Positions 35,155 to 47,228 of a stretch of 64,000 bases of DNA are shown one piece after another (the first letter of the stretch is position 1; the number at the start of each line of letters is the position of its first letter). The stretch lies in assembly GCA_001600455.1 (NCBI GenBank), contig BCKC01000003.1:868001-932000 (forward strand), read 5' to 3'. The notes below the pieces were generated by a model. The model had not been told where the DNA came from. It searched no databases and worked only from the letters and a program-made list of their open reading frames with translations. Source of the stretch: Endocalyx cinctus (taxonomy: Eukaryota > Ascomycota > Sordariomycetes > Amphisphaeriales > Apiosporaceae). The position numbers and the translations under genes were made by a program.

Positions 35155-36692
35155 GATGAAGAAGGACCGAAGTAGAGGCCGATTGATACATTAGCTGGCG
35201 TCTGACAGTCGAGCAAGCATCGCGATAAGCCTTTTAACGGTACAGGAAATTTGCCGAGTTATCTACTACCGACTTCAAACTGGGAAGTTGGTGGGAAACG
35301 GTTCAACGCATTCGTGTAATGAGCTGATGTTTAATCTCTTGGAAGAAGTCTAGATATAGATGTTGACATAGATGAATCGAGGATTAGGATACCTAAGTAC
35401 AACCGTCTTTGGATGACCGTTTAATATTAGAATATTTTGACTTGTTTACCAAGGAACCGAAATAAAATGTTTCGGTTGGCTTGTAAAACATAATCTCGTT
35501 TATTTATTATCTACCAATACCAGCCTACTAGGCTGCTAGGTCGGCAAGCCCGTTTGATCTTCTCTCTTAGAGTTTGTGGGGTTTTTTACATTGACCTTTT
35601 TTATTTTATTTTATTTTGTTACGAATCTGGAATAGCGTCTTTGCTACTGCTCTTTTTCTCCCTTTCCCCTGAACGGTCATATCCTTGTCCCTGAAAGACG
35701 TATCCTTGTAAAAACTAGGTTCTTGCATACGTAGTACACGTAGAGATCTAGCACACGTACACGTACTCTGTACATACTTAATTGAAGATGCGCACACACG
35801 CACACACGCTCTCTCTCCCAGAACAAAGAGAAAACGCCATAATTAAAATTAAATAAACGAAACAATAGGACTAATCACGTCAAGTTTCCCCCCTCTGGGT
35901 TTGGTTTGATTCGTTATTTTAAGTCAGCCGAGAAACATCGATCTTAGGTAGTTAATTCTATTTAGTTTCGGTGCCGCAGGTTTTTTACAAGTCTCGATCC
36001 TAGCTTGCTACGCGGTCCTCAAAGCATGCTATCTAGTGTAGTGGAGGTAATTAGGTCCTCAACCACCGCGACGGGAGGGGCATGCAATCGATGTCTGCTC
36101 AGCCTTGTCTAGATGATAATGATGAATGAGCATGCATCATTTATCTCCGACGAAACGATGGGAGGGGGTTAATCGTCGTAGCTGTGGTCCGTGCAGGTGG
36201 TTATGATGCTATAACTCCCATGATGATGTTAAAATTAAAGCGGACTCCCTTCTTTCTTCAACGCCTGGGCATTTTCAGACAGCACAAAAAAAAAAAAAGC
36301 TGCTCTGCTGCTATCCGTCCGTCCTATCATGCTTTCCTTTTCCCCACTTGAAAGCTACAGTATGTATGTATGTATGTACCGAAGGGTGTGTGCCCGTTAC
36401 GCCCTCGTGGTGTCGTTGGTGATCTAGTGTAGGAATCTATAGGTTTCTAGATGAATAGCCCGACAAGTTCTAGACGGAGCTAAAATCTACACCGGCTGGC
36501 TGGGTCCTCTTACCAAGCCACATATCATCAAATAGTAGGATAAAAAGGCGTTTTTTTTTGTTCTTTCTTTCGCTTAGTATAATTCTTTTTTGAAGTGCCG
36601 TTTCTTCCTTTGTCTGAAAACCTTTGCATTTTTTCTTTGTAGCGTTTACGAATATACCCCCTTACTCGGTCCAAGTGTGTTTATATTTATAT

Positions 36693-36694
<2 letters not shown>

Positions 36695-36769
<75 letters not shown>

Positions 36770-36783
36770 CTTTTTTTTTTTTT

Positions 36784-36836
<53 letters not shown>
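36695..36836. repeat. Poly-T tract of 142 nt
   Basis: A run of T interrupted only by one C (36770) and one A (36785). Open frames across it are poly-Phe or poly-Lys artefacts. It may be a retroposed poly-A tail on the minus strand, or an expanded slippage tract. Confidence 0.9.
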
Positions 36837-36837
<1 letters not shown>

Positions 36838-37198
36838 GGTCATCGACTATAAAACTTGGAAGTATAGCTAGCTGCAAAGAGCAGCGAGAGCTACGTTACC
36901 ATATATGTAGGTACCTTAATTAATCGGGAAATCCCCCCCTCATACCCGTAACCAAGACGGACCTCTCCCCCTACGAATAGAGTCACAGCGCGATTCCCCG
37001 GATTGCCCCTGTTTCGGGTTAGGCTTCTAGAAAAATGCAGAGCAGAGCCGACCTGATTGAAGGAAAAAAAAAAAAAAAAAGGAAACAAAGAGATGTAGCA
37101 GCGCGGCTACGTCAGTACATCATGCGAAGCTAATGTACTATGTATGTATATGGTGAAGCTAGTGGCATTTCGCAGGGTCCTAAGAAAAAAACAACAAT

Positions 37199-37200
<2 letters not shown>

Positions 37201-37230
<30 letters not shown>
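37201..37230. repeat. (AG)15 microsatellite
   Basis: Fifteen uninterrupted AG units between two gene-free stretches. Confidence 0.9.
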
Positions 37231-37232
<2 letters not shown>

Positions 37233-40200
37233 CGGGAAAAGAGGGGAGGGCCCGGGAAGTATTCATACCTATCCATTATGTATTAAAAAGAAAAAGGAGG
37301 GGAGGGCTGCAAATGCGGTTTCGATAATGGGTTTTTTTTTTTTTTTTTTTTTTGACTTCCGGGTATAAAAGCAGCTAATGTAAGGCGATGGAGCCTCAAG
37401 AGATTTAAAAAGCTAAAAGCTTGTTAGATGCAGGGTTGGAATTTTTCTTGTGTTAGGATGATGGAAATGAGGTTCATTTCCAGAAAACTTCTGTGCCGAA
37501 TGACATGACTAGGCAGCTAGGTAGTCAAGGTAGTTTTGGTAATGTACAAGAAGAATCACCTAGGTGCTGTGCTGATACCGCTAAAACGTTTTATGGCACC
37601 GCGCTGATCCGTTCATATTTCTTTACACCACGAGAGCAGGATTCACAACTAAACTAGGCAGTTGGTGCTGCTCTTCTTAATGCTTTAGTATGGGTCTAGA
37701 ATGACGGGAGAAAATCCATTTCTTATTTTCTTATTTTCCACCTTTTTTTGATTTACTCTCTCTATCACTTCAAGACTTCAACAGGGAGCGATGTCAAATT
37801 TCGATATGGCGGGGACTAAATTTCGGTCATGGTGTACGGGTCGGAATGATCATCATTAACCGACCGGAGAAGCTTCCTGTATACGGATAGAATCCATGGC
37901 CATCTACATGTAAGCAGGCAAAGATGTCGTACCACATTTTGTCCCTTTTTAAAAGTGCCGGAGCTATCGTGATTAAACTACGCTATTTATTCTATCTACT
38001 GTATGAGTTATGATATATATGTATACGTATATGCATTGCTAAGTATATAGACGTACATACACTAGGAAAATGTTTCATCCATATTTTTAAAGGCAATGGT
38101 AGAGATGATGTAATATATTATGTCTCAGGCTATTATCGATTTTATGTTATGATTTTTTTTTAAAGAGAGGGAGAAAAAAAAAGAAACCCGCGTATATATT
38201 TATAACTACATGAACTCCCACAAAAGACGGTACGTACGGTAGCATACGTTATGCAGCATACACGTGTCCCTCACGTTGGTTATACGGAGGGACAGACGGA
38301 GCAGGATTCCGGGTGTGTAACACGGAACAGTTATATATATCGAGGTGCATGTGAAGTCGAGTCAGCCTGCCAGCCTGCTACGCCGCGTATGTAAAAATAT
38401 ATCAAGGATAAGTGTAACGAGCATATCTACATATACATAGTACAGAATACTGCAAGTAATATATGTAAAGGAGGGAGTAATCGTTTATGAGAAGAAAAAA
38501 AAAAAATGTTCGGGCCCCTCTTCAGGCCTGTCAGGGGTAGATTGGATTGAAGGAAGGTCAAAAAGATAGGGTATTTTGGCCTTGAACAAGCTTAAAGGGG
38601 TGGGGAGGGGGTGTTGTCTGATTTTGGTGGTTGTATTGACGGCTGCTTGCTGGACAGGGAGATGAGATACCAAAAAACGATTTAAAGTTAGGGGAATTTG
38701 ACGTTCTTCTTCACGATGTGATTGGTTCTTATAAACTTCCAAGGTTTGATTTTCTTTATTGCTTCTTTACCAGTCGACCAGTATCCCCGTATTTTGTATC
38801 TGCGTCCACCGGGTATTAGTATTTATCTAGGCGCACCACACGTATGGTGCGCGTGGGACAAGTTTTCTTGTTTCGGGATTTGGAGATCCAAATTCTTAAA
38901 TATTTAGATATGATTGATTAAAAGATAGAGAGAGAGAAAAAAAAAGAAGGAGAAGAAGGTAATATAAATTGAACACCTAATGTTTTTTTTTTTTTATTCC
39001 ATCGCGCTTATGAGCTGATGCTCCCCGGACCAGGTCACTTTAGTGAGAGGGGAGAGAAAAAGGGCGTAATTTAAGTGACTGTTCTGTAGCCAGTTAAGTA
39101 AAATTTGGATATAGCTAATAAATACTAGGTTAAGTACTTACTTAATGGATGTATATCATAAAGATACCTGATTCTTGATCCACAAGGATTCCCTACTACC
39201 TACCTAGGTATACTATGTATTTTTTTTCTCAAAGTATTAATTGCAGTTACGCAGTACGTTGAATATTCACTCCCCAAAAGGGGTTCATGCTAATCTTTAA
39301 TTGACCCTCCCATCGAAAAATAAGAGAAGGACCCTTACCATATTAAGATTAGCCCACTTTATATCTCTTTTTTGGTCTTTGTTGTTTGATAAATGGTACA
39401 GTACTACGTTAGTACTTTATAAGGTACTTTCTTCTTCGACTGCCCTTTAATTATATCTGAAATGGTTACTAGAAATGGTAAGTACCTAAGAGCCTGGAAT
39501 TTATACTAGTCCAAGTTACTTTGATAGTTACTTAAGTACTTAGGATACCATATACCATATAAAAAATGCGAATTTATATATCAACCGTGAATTATGAAGT
39601 GATAATCATAAATAGGGGTATCTTACAGTTTGTTACGTGTATGTATACTACGTACTATTGATGTATGATGATTAAATATGTCAAGATTGGAAGGATGTAA
39701 AATATTTGATTGGTTCAAGGATGATGAGTATATCGATCGATTATATAGGTAGAATGTGACCTTATTGGGAAATAGTGCCCTCGCGTTAAAATTCTTGGCC
39801 ACTAAAACTTCAGTAGTGAGTACCACTATTACTACTACACTACAACAACTACAACGCTACAACGCTACAACGCTATAACATTAGGTAGCTAGGTACATCC
39901 ACAAGTATAAACTCCTACACTAAATAGACAGTGCACCCAGGTATAGGTAGTTTTAATAGGATAACCCCCCACCTCTAATACATGTAAATAATATATACTA
40001 CATGTATTATTTACAAGTAAAACATCCATATATGTACGTACATACTTTAACCAGGTAAAGTAGGTAGGTATACTTACGCAGTAGTTAATAGTCGTCACCA
40101 AAATCTACTCCCGTATATCTCATCCTATTTTATTCCAACTCACCAAAACATTCAATCAATTCATACTCAACATTCAGTGAGAGGGACAAATAAAAAAAGC

Positions 40201-41228
40201 AGGTAAGTACATACTTTACTGATAATCAGCGTTAGATCCTTTTACTTAGGGGGATTTACTTCTCTCTTTCCCCTACTCTTACTCCATAACACTCCATAAT
40301 CTACCTAGATACTAGGTTATTAGGTCAGTAGGTGTAGGTATCTATACGTACTCTACCTCTTCTCTATCTATCAAAGTATCTTACCTACTTATCTATCTAT
40401 CTATCTACCTTTAATTTTTTTTTTTTTTTTTTTTTCCCTTTACTCTTTTACGCTTCAACTACTACATTATTTCTAATTCGATTGTCTTTTTTTTTTCTTA
40501 TTAAAAGAGGATTTGATAATAAGTTTTTATAACTTTGTCATTACTACACGTATATACCCCAACACTTTCCTCTCTCTCCCTGTTCAAAAAAAAAAGAGGT
40601 ACTTTACTAGCGTTTGTTTTTCTTAATTTCTCTGGTCTCTTTTATAAAAAGAGATTCTAGTTTTCTTCTAACCCACACCCCCCTTCGGTCTTCTCTACCT
40701 AGTAAACTTGTCAAAGGAAAAAGGGCAACCAGACCAGAAGATCTAAATTCCTTCCAAGCCTTCTATTCCGAATTCTACTTCTCTATTTCTCTCCTAATCT
40801 CTTTCTCTTTATACAATAATTCTTGTACCCACCTCTATAGTTGGTTTTATTTTTTATTTTTTATTTTTTTTTTCTTCTAATTTTCTGCACCTACCCCCGA
40901 GTCCCTTAGGTGACAAATAATAACAACAAATAAACTACTAGCTGCACTCAACAATCAGTCGTCGACCAAAAATCCATCAAATCAGTCAAATCAATCCAAC
41001 TTTGGTCGTCTTTGTTCACCCATTGGATTTGAACTTGTCTAATTCTTTTTCGTGCTGTGCTTCACTGCACAAGTTCGTCGTTGTTCTTTTTAATTTGCAG
41101 TGAAGTGACTCGATATTCCTGTTCCACTCACCTGCGCCGTATCTGGACACAAAGATTCATCAATTTCGATCGTCGCACTCTACCTATTCATTTTCATCAC
41201 CCAACAAAAGACAGAAAACAGTAACGCA

Positions 41229-42145
41229 ATGGCGTCCAAGGTAAATCAATCTCTTCGCTTCTTTATCGCTTTCATTTTATTCAAGATTTTATTATTTTCC
41301 TATCTCATTGTTTATTTTCGGTCAATTGCTCACATGATACCTTCTTAGTTTTTACGAGAATATAAGGTGGTGGTCGTCGGTGGTGGTGGTGTTGGAAAAT
41401 CTTGCTTGACTATCCAAATGACACAAGACCACTTCATTGATGAATATGATCCTACTATTGAAGGTATGTACTTTTTCTGATATATCGTATTCATGACTAT
41501 TTCGCCTCGCGCTTGTCCGATCAAAGCTTACTAACTATTTCTACTAATAGACTCGTACCGTAAACAGTGTGTCATCGATGACGAACTCGCCCTTCTCGAT
41601 GTCCTTGATACCGCCGGCCAAGAAGAGTATGCTGCGATGAGAGAACAGTATATGGTTAATGGAGAAGGATTCATGCTCGTCTTTTCGATAACTTCCCAAG
41701 AGTCCCTCGACGAAATTCATTCCTTACACCGACAAATCCTCCGAGTTAAGGGTAAACAGGAAGGCGAACATTTCCCCGTGGTTCTAGTTGGAAACAAGTG
41801 CGATCTTGAGCATGAGCGAGTTGTTTCCCGAGAGAGTAAGGAATACCGTACCCTTAAATTGATTATGTATGCCTTCATCGAACAAAACTAACGAGTACCG
41901 TAGAGGCCCAGAGAAGCGCTGATGAGTTCCAATGCCCCTATATCGAGACCTCGGCAAAGTCGCGTATCAATGTGGAGAATGCCTTCTTCGATGTCGTCAG
42001 AGAAATCCGAAACTACGATCGCAACCTTGGCGGCATGGCTTCCGGCAACGGCAGGAATGGCAACGCCGGTGGCCCCGACGGCAAGATGGAAATGATGGAT
42101 GGCGAATCCGAGGCCGGTTGCTGCTCTAAGTGTGTCATTCTGTGA
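41229..42145 (+). CDS. ras1: Ras small GTPase
   Basis: Four exons (41229-41240, 41349-41463, 41551-41835, 41904-42145) encode 217 residues. The start MASKFLREYK is that of the fungal Ras1 type. The P-loop GGGGVGKS (residues 15-22), effector loop [20 protein letters not shown] with the catalytic Gln, NKCDLE and ETSAK are all intact, so GTP binding and hydrolysis should be normal. The tail GCCSKCVIL is a CAAX box with two upstream cysteines that could be palmitoylated; Leu at the last position favours geranylgeranylation. Fungal Ras1 controls polarity, growth and adenylate cyclase or MAPK signalling at the plasma membrane. The first exon ends after four codons, a position conserved in fungal ras genes. 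Some residues ([27 protein letters not shown]) differ from the commonest fungal sequence, so a Ras1 paralogue is possible. Confidence 0.93.
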
Positions 42146-43349
42146 GCTAAGAATGATCGCATGATTGGCGGCGGAGGAAGAAGAAGAAGAAGCAGAAGAA
42201 AACTATTCTTCTATGGTTATAGATATGATGCTCACGTTAGGGAGTGTAATGTTCGCTCCAGATACCCGGTGCATCGCACATTATAATAAGGAGTGCGCTT
42301 GAAATACGTATATACCACCCGAGTTGAGGTATGGTTGTTTGCATGGGATCAGGAGTCACGGTCTTTGGCCATCAACTCGGTTGGAACCAAAGGACAAGCA
42401 GCATTTGAAAAGAAAAAAAAAGGTGTGGCTATATGGTATCCAGAAGTTATATTGTCTTGCTGACAATAGTCGTTGCTTTGGCCCATCACACACCATTGTT
42501 TGAGATTACGGAAAGTTATGTTGAAGTCCCTTAAATGGAGCCTGAAGCTACCAGGGGAACACGTGGATATGGATCTTCCAGTCTGATCATTTCATTTACT
42601 TACTTTTTTTTTACTGTTCCCTATTTGTCTCTCAGTTCGTTCTAGTGGTTTATAATCATAGATTTTTTTATTTACTTCCTCACTGAGACCCGGAACTAAT
42701 TTTTATTACGCTCGAGACTGCTATATCATATATTTATGCTGTCATACTGATTACCTCCATCTTTGTGAAGCCGCACACCTGATAAACAATCCCCTTTCCA
42801 TATTCAGAGTATTATCTGACTGCACTAGCAGGTTTGTGAGGACACTTCCGGTGATTCTGATTATTTTTACTTTCATCTACAACAGGTACTAGATGAGTGT
42901 TGAGTATGGCGAAGACATTTCGACGTGCTAGATGGTTCAACAAAGGCATAACAGTCTCTTTCATACTGCTACCAATTTTCTTTGTTGATATGTTCGATAA
43001 CAATACTATTGTTTTAGGCAATGGCACGGTTAAGCAGTATCATTTCTCTCATCAAATGGGTATAATAAGACTAGCACTATCTGCCTCAGCTTCAGAACTT
43101 TTATTCTATCCGCATTGACAGTCGACGGCAATCTAACAGCAGTCTCTACTTCTCAAAACAAGACTTCTAAATTATCAACTGTGTTGACGACTCTAGGACT
43201 GCTTGTTTTCATCGATTATATTCTGTCTAATTGCTAACTTTGCATTAGCAGACTTTTTGTTTATTAGCGTTAAGAGTTTTACATATACTCAACGAAAGTA
43301 AGTAAGTACCATCCCTCCATCCCTCCCTTTACTGGGAATCAATATAGAA
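42146..43349. other. Intergenic between ras and the five-module Cys gene
   Basis: It holds the ras 3' UTR and the promoter of the next gene. An open frame at 42897-43118 has no motif and is not called. Confidence 0.5.
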
Positions 43350-46300
43350 ATGAGCGGAAATACAGGGGCTACTAATACCAGCCCAGGCAGCGGCCAGGGC
43401 GGAGGTGGAGGCAGCCCCGGTGGAAGCGGCAGTGGCGGAAACGCAAGCGCAAGCGCAAGCGCAAACCCTGCAGCGCCGCTGGAATATCTTTTTCACCCCG
43501 CGAATCACCCTTTGTACAACGCCGACGCGGTGTGGGACCACTTTTTCAGCCCGTTCCGACCCGAACTCGAGGCGTTTCAGCAATGGGTCATCGCCCGTTT
43601 CGATTATGCCGACGTCCGCTGCGACCGGTGCTACGTTTACGACGCGATCTGCGACGTTCCTGGCGTCTGCACATTTTGCAACACCAACGGCTACCCGTGC
43701 ACCGTGAATCGGCAGCAGGATGTCCCCATCTTTTCTCAGTATCCCCAGTCACTGAACGCGGCCGACCCCACGGCTTCTCAGAATCCACAGCCACCGAACG
43801 CGGGCACCCCCTCTGGTTTTGCCCAATTTATCGCGCCGCCCCCAGTCACTGCCACTCCTGGGTTTCCGCCACCGCTAGATGTCGGTTTCCCCCCCAATCT
43901 CCCTCCGGGGCCTGCTGGCACCGTTTACCCCTCCCTCTTCTTCCCGCCGCCACCTCCGAACAATTCCGCCCCTCCTCCCCAGCTCCCTTTCAATCCTTTA
44001 GTTGCACTCCCATCTTCCAGCTCAGCTATACCTCAGCCTCAACCTTCAGCGGGTCCCGCCCAGCCCCCTTCTCAACCTTTATTAGCGCCCTCATTCCCCT
44101 TGCCGCCCTTCAGCCCTTCCAGCTCAGGTCCGCCGCCTCCACTACCCGTCAATCCCCTTCCTCCCCTTGCGATAAAGTCTGCTCCACCGGCGCATTTACA
44201 GGCTTCTAATGACTTGATCGTTGGCTCTGTTCTACGCGAGGAGGAGTACTGCAGGAATTGCCGCAGTTACGGAGTGTGCAACGCGGAGCTGACGCTTGGG
44301 GTCGGGTGCACGTTATGTCGAAAGAGGGATAAGGTTTGCATCGTGCAAGGGGGCCGGGTGCTCGTACCGAGACCCGACGGGCTGGTGCCGCCGCTTGCTT
44401 GCGATGCGTGCTTTCTCTCTAGGGGAGGTATCAAGGGGTGCTCTTGGCGAACGAAACACCGCACGACCTACGGCAGGCTATGCCAGCAGTGCTCTTCCGG
44501 GCGCACCGTTTGTACGTACCTCGGTCGACTCCCTAGCCAATCCGACGTGTTGGGCCTCTCGCACTTTTCTCTCACGCACCAATTACCTGCGCCCGATCTC
44601 AGGATCCCCGACCACAACGAAGTCATGGCGAACCCTAGGCAGTTTTACGACCCGGCCGACTACCCGGATCCTCCGGTCGCCGGAGGCGCGCCCGGCCGAG
44701 CGGGAGGGCAGCTGACCAGGCAGGGCCAGCGAAACATCACGCGCGACGAGCGCGGCCAGTTCATAGCCTACGACGTCGTGAGGTGCGAGACGTGCGCCAA
44801 CTCGCTCGCGGCGAAGCTCAAGACGTGCGAGGCCTCGCTCGACTCCTCGACCGGGTGCATCCGCTGCGCCAAGTGGGGGCTCGTCTGCGTGATCGGGGGC
44901 CACGTGTTGCAGCGGCGGCCCGGCATCCAGCGCGCCAAGAAGATCATCCTCACCCCGTGCCTGCCCTGCCTCGCGCACGTCGATCGCCACTGCGACCGCA
45001 AGCGCCCGTGCGACAGCTGCGTCCTGCTCGGGGAGCGGTGCGTGCCGGTCGACGGGCAGAAGCTCGAGGTGGGCACTTTTCGGCGCGGCGTCCCCGGCGA
45101 CGACATGGAGGCGTATTATATTTACATGGGGTACGGTCCCGCCGGCGTGTACGATAACACCGTCGTTAGCAAGCAGTGGCTCATGCCGGCCGATTATCAC
45201 TTGCAGTATATCCAGCGCCAACAGCAGCAGCAGCAGCAGCAGGGTGGTGGGGCATCCGGTTCTAACGCCCCCGCGGCTGGCGCTCCGGCTGGCCTCTTGC
45301 CGGCCCCTCCTCCTCAGCAGCCTGCTCCTCAGTCGCCTGCTCCTCAGCCGCCTGCTCCTCAGCAGCCCTCCCCTCAACCTAATATCCCGGGCGCGGACGC
45401 TAGCGGTGCCGAGTGGCTGGGCTACTTGTCACCGTTCGTCAACCCCGGACAACAGGTGGCGCAGGCTTCCCCCAACCCTCATCCAGCCGGCGTACCTCTC
45501 CCCGGTGACGTCGAGTGGTTCGAACAGCTCCAAGCCGAGATAGCAAATCAACCCCAACCCTCGGCTTCACCGGCCGCCGGGTCTGGCGGAACTCCCGCAT
45601 TTTCCTTTGACCTCTCGCAACAAGATTTCGGCGGCCCCTCTAATCTTGGCTTCGGTTTTGATGATCAGATGTCTTTGCAACCGCCGCAACTACCATATCG
45701 ACTAGCAACTCCAAGATCGCCGGGTAACTCAAACCAACAGAACGAGCTCTTTTCACCCTCCGAGTCGATGGTGGCCATGGTCAACGGGGGTGGAGATGAG
45801 GTTCCCCTGGATCCCCTTCTAGCGCCTTTGGGCGGCGTAGTCGCAGATGAAGAGTTACGGCGTTTGCTCTGCAGAGACGCTATCCCGAGCGACGAGGTTA
45901 TACCAGGTAATATGAGGGTCCTCGCCAACCAGTACAACGAAGTATGGATGAGGGCTCGGTATCTTTTCCGAGTCGGCATTTTTCCCTTCATCTTCAACGG
46001 CGAACTCTACGAGCGTCTGCGGCAAAATTTCGCCAACGGCGTACAGCCCGAAAACTCGCCCGACGCCGCCCATATTATCGCGGCGGCCGACGCGAGGATA
46101 CGCGAGGAATCGGCCAACATCATAGAGTCCATCCCCGTCCAGGACACGACGACAATCAACCCTTTCGCCAACGCGAACGCCCTGACCTATCTGAACCCCG
46201 GGAACGCTCCGCTCCGAAACTTCAACTTCGTCCCTTACGGACGACCGCCCTCCCCCGGCATCCCCGGGCGGCTGTACAACTTCGTGGAGAACCCGGATAT

Positions 46301-47228
46301 CCCGCATCCGAACACGTTCTCGGAGCCCGTGATGGCGACGATCCCCTTCGACCGCTCGGTCGACCGGGGATGCATCGGGCCGGTCGCGTCGGGAACGGGA
46401 TTCTGCCAGGTGGTGCAGTCGGCCACGGGGTTACCGTGCGGCAAGCCGGCGACGCTGAGCTGCGTCGACACGACGCACTGCAGCGTGGTCGACGGCTTAG
46501 GCTTTCTCATATGCGACGACTGCGAGGAGGTCAGCCGGCAGCGGTTCGCGTCGGTGCTGTCGACTTTTATCTACCGGCTGCGCGTCTACGGCTGCAACGA
46601 CTGCACCAAGCGGCTCCTCACCGAGCCGGGCATGCTCGCGGGGCTGGGCCTCCGCGTCTGGGGTTTCCGTCCGGACGAGCCCTTGGTGGCCGGCGTCGAC
46701 CCGAGGGCGTGGGTCGACAAGACGGGCGGCCACTACGTCGGCGGGTTCATGTCCGACCCTCTGGCCATGACGGGCTGCCAGTGCGCCTTCAAGCTGCTCG
46801 GCCAGCGCGTGTGCACCCAGCACCGGACTAAGTACGTCAACGACATGCTCGCGCGCATCGAGCGGTTCGAGCGGTACCTGTTCGCCGTGCGCGGCTCGGC
46901 CCCCAAGGCGTGCCCCTGGTGCAACACGAACCCGGGCGTCGACGCGGTCAACTTCCGGGGCGACGTCGGCGGGCAAGGCCAGGACAAGTCGTACGTCTGC
47001 ATGGCCTGCGACGGCGCCGTCGTCGCCCGGATTCACCGGTGGAACGGCATCGGCCAGGTGCCGTCGACGGTCGGCTGGGCCCGCTACGTTTACGCGGGAC
47101 CGCCCGCCGGCCTCGCTCCCGTCGCGGGTTCGCCGAACGCCGGCTGGCTGAGCTTGCTCGCGCCCGAGCTCGCTCAGGGCTTTCTGAATAATCCGATCAT
47201 CGTCGTCCCTCCTATTTCGGGCCCTTGA
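43350..47228 (+). CDS. Large protein with five Zn2Cys6-like cysteine modules
   Basis: One intronless frame of 1292 residues, strongly GC-rich. Five six-cysteine modules all end C-x2-C-x6-C: C91-C117 (spacing 2,6,5,2,6), C301-C330 (2,5,9,2,6), C351-C388 (2,9,13,2,6), C479-C513 (2,10,9,2,6) and C537-C564 (2,7,5,2,6). Modules 1 and 5 satisfy the classical fungal Zn(II)2Cys6 pattern; the others have longer second or third spacers. Between them are Gly/Ser-, Pro- and Gln-rich linkers (Q8 at about residue 625, then PAPQ repeats). A C-terminal domain of about 230 residues (from about 1005) has further CxxC pairs (CDDC, CNDC, CPWC, CMAC). No fungal_trans middle homology region is seen. Zn2Cys6 proteins are normally transcription factors with one cluster; DNA binding here is inference. 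I do not recognise the family. Confidence 0.85.
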   Translation: MSGNTGATNTSPGSGQGGGGGSPGGSGSGGNASASASANPAAPLEYLFHPANHPLYNADAVWDHFFSPFRPELEAFQQWVIARFDYADVRCDRCYVYDAICDVPGVCTFCNTNGYPCTVNRQQDVPIFSQYPQSLNAADPTASQNPQPPNAGTPSGFAQFIAPPPVTATPGFPPPLDVGFPPNLPPGPAGTVYPSLFFPPPPPNNSAPPPQLPFNPLVALPSSSSAIPQPQPSAGPAQPPSQPLLAPSFPLPPFSPSSSGPPPPLPVNPLPPLAIKSAPPAHLQASNDLIVGSVLREEEYCRNCRSYGVCNAELTLGVGCTLCRKRDKVCIVQGGRVLVPRPDGLVPPLACDACFLSRGGIKGCSWRTKHRTTYGRLCQQCSSGRTVCTYLGRLPSQSDVLGLSHFSLTHQLPAPDLRIPDHNEVMANPRQFYDPADYPDPPVAGGAPGRAGGQLTRQGQRNITRDERGQFIAYDVVRCETCANSLAAKLKTCEASLDSSTGCIRCAKWGLVCVIGGHVLQRRPGIQRAKKIILTPCLPCLAHVDRHCDRKRPCDSCVLLGERCVPVDGQKLEVGTFRRGVPGDDMEAYYIYMGYGPAGVYDNTVVSKQWLMPADYHLQYIQRQQQQQQQQGGGASGSNAPAAGAPAGLLPAPPPQQPAPQSPAPQPPAPQQPSPQPNIPGADASGAEWLGYLSPFVNPGQQVAQASPNPHPAGVPLPGDVEWFEQLQAEIANQPQPSASPAAGSGGTPAFSFDLSQQDFGGPSNLGFGFDDQMSLQPPQLPYRLATPRSPGNSNQQNELFSPSESMVAMVNGGGDEVPLDPLLAPLGGVVADEELRRLLCRDAIPSDEVIPGNMRVLANQYNEVWMRARYLFRVGIFPFIFNGELYERLRQNFANGVQPENSPDAAHIIAAADARIREESANIIESIPVQDTTTINPFANANALTYLNPGNAPLRNFNFVPYGRPPSPGIPGRLYNFVENPDIPHPNTFSEPVMATIPFDRSVDRGCIGPVASGTGFCQVVQSATGLPCGKPATLSCVDTTHCSVVDGLGFLICDDCEEVSRQRFASVLSTFIYRLRVYGCNDCTKRLLTEPGMLAGLGLRVWGFRPDEPLVAGVDPRAWVDKTGGHYVGGFMSDPLAMTGCQCAFKLLGQRVCTQHRTKYVNDMLARIERFERYLFAVRGSAPKACPWCNTNPGVDAVNFRGDVGGQGQDKSYVCMACDGAVVARIHRWNGIGQVPSTVGWARYVYAGPPAGLAPVAGSPNAGWLSLLAPELAQGFLNNPIIVVPPISGP

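Larger units (their letters stand above)
35155..41228. other. Gene-poor region, 6.1 kb
   Basis: No gene is supported. It contains an (AC)n/(CT)n stretch near 35790-35820, the 142-nt T tract, (AG)15 at 37201-37230, T22 at about 37332-37353, and AT-rich sequence dense in TAGGTA/TACCTA words (39150-40400). The last kilobase, with long CT-rich runs and T-runs (40260-40900), is likely the ras promoter and 5' leader. Confidence 0.5.

Noticed and set aside
44583..45377. 264-codon minus-strand frame inside the five-module cysteine gene
   Set aside because: Arg/Leu-rich shadow of GC-rich coding DNA on the other strand, while the plus frame has regular cysteine modules.
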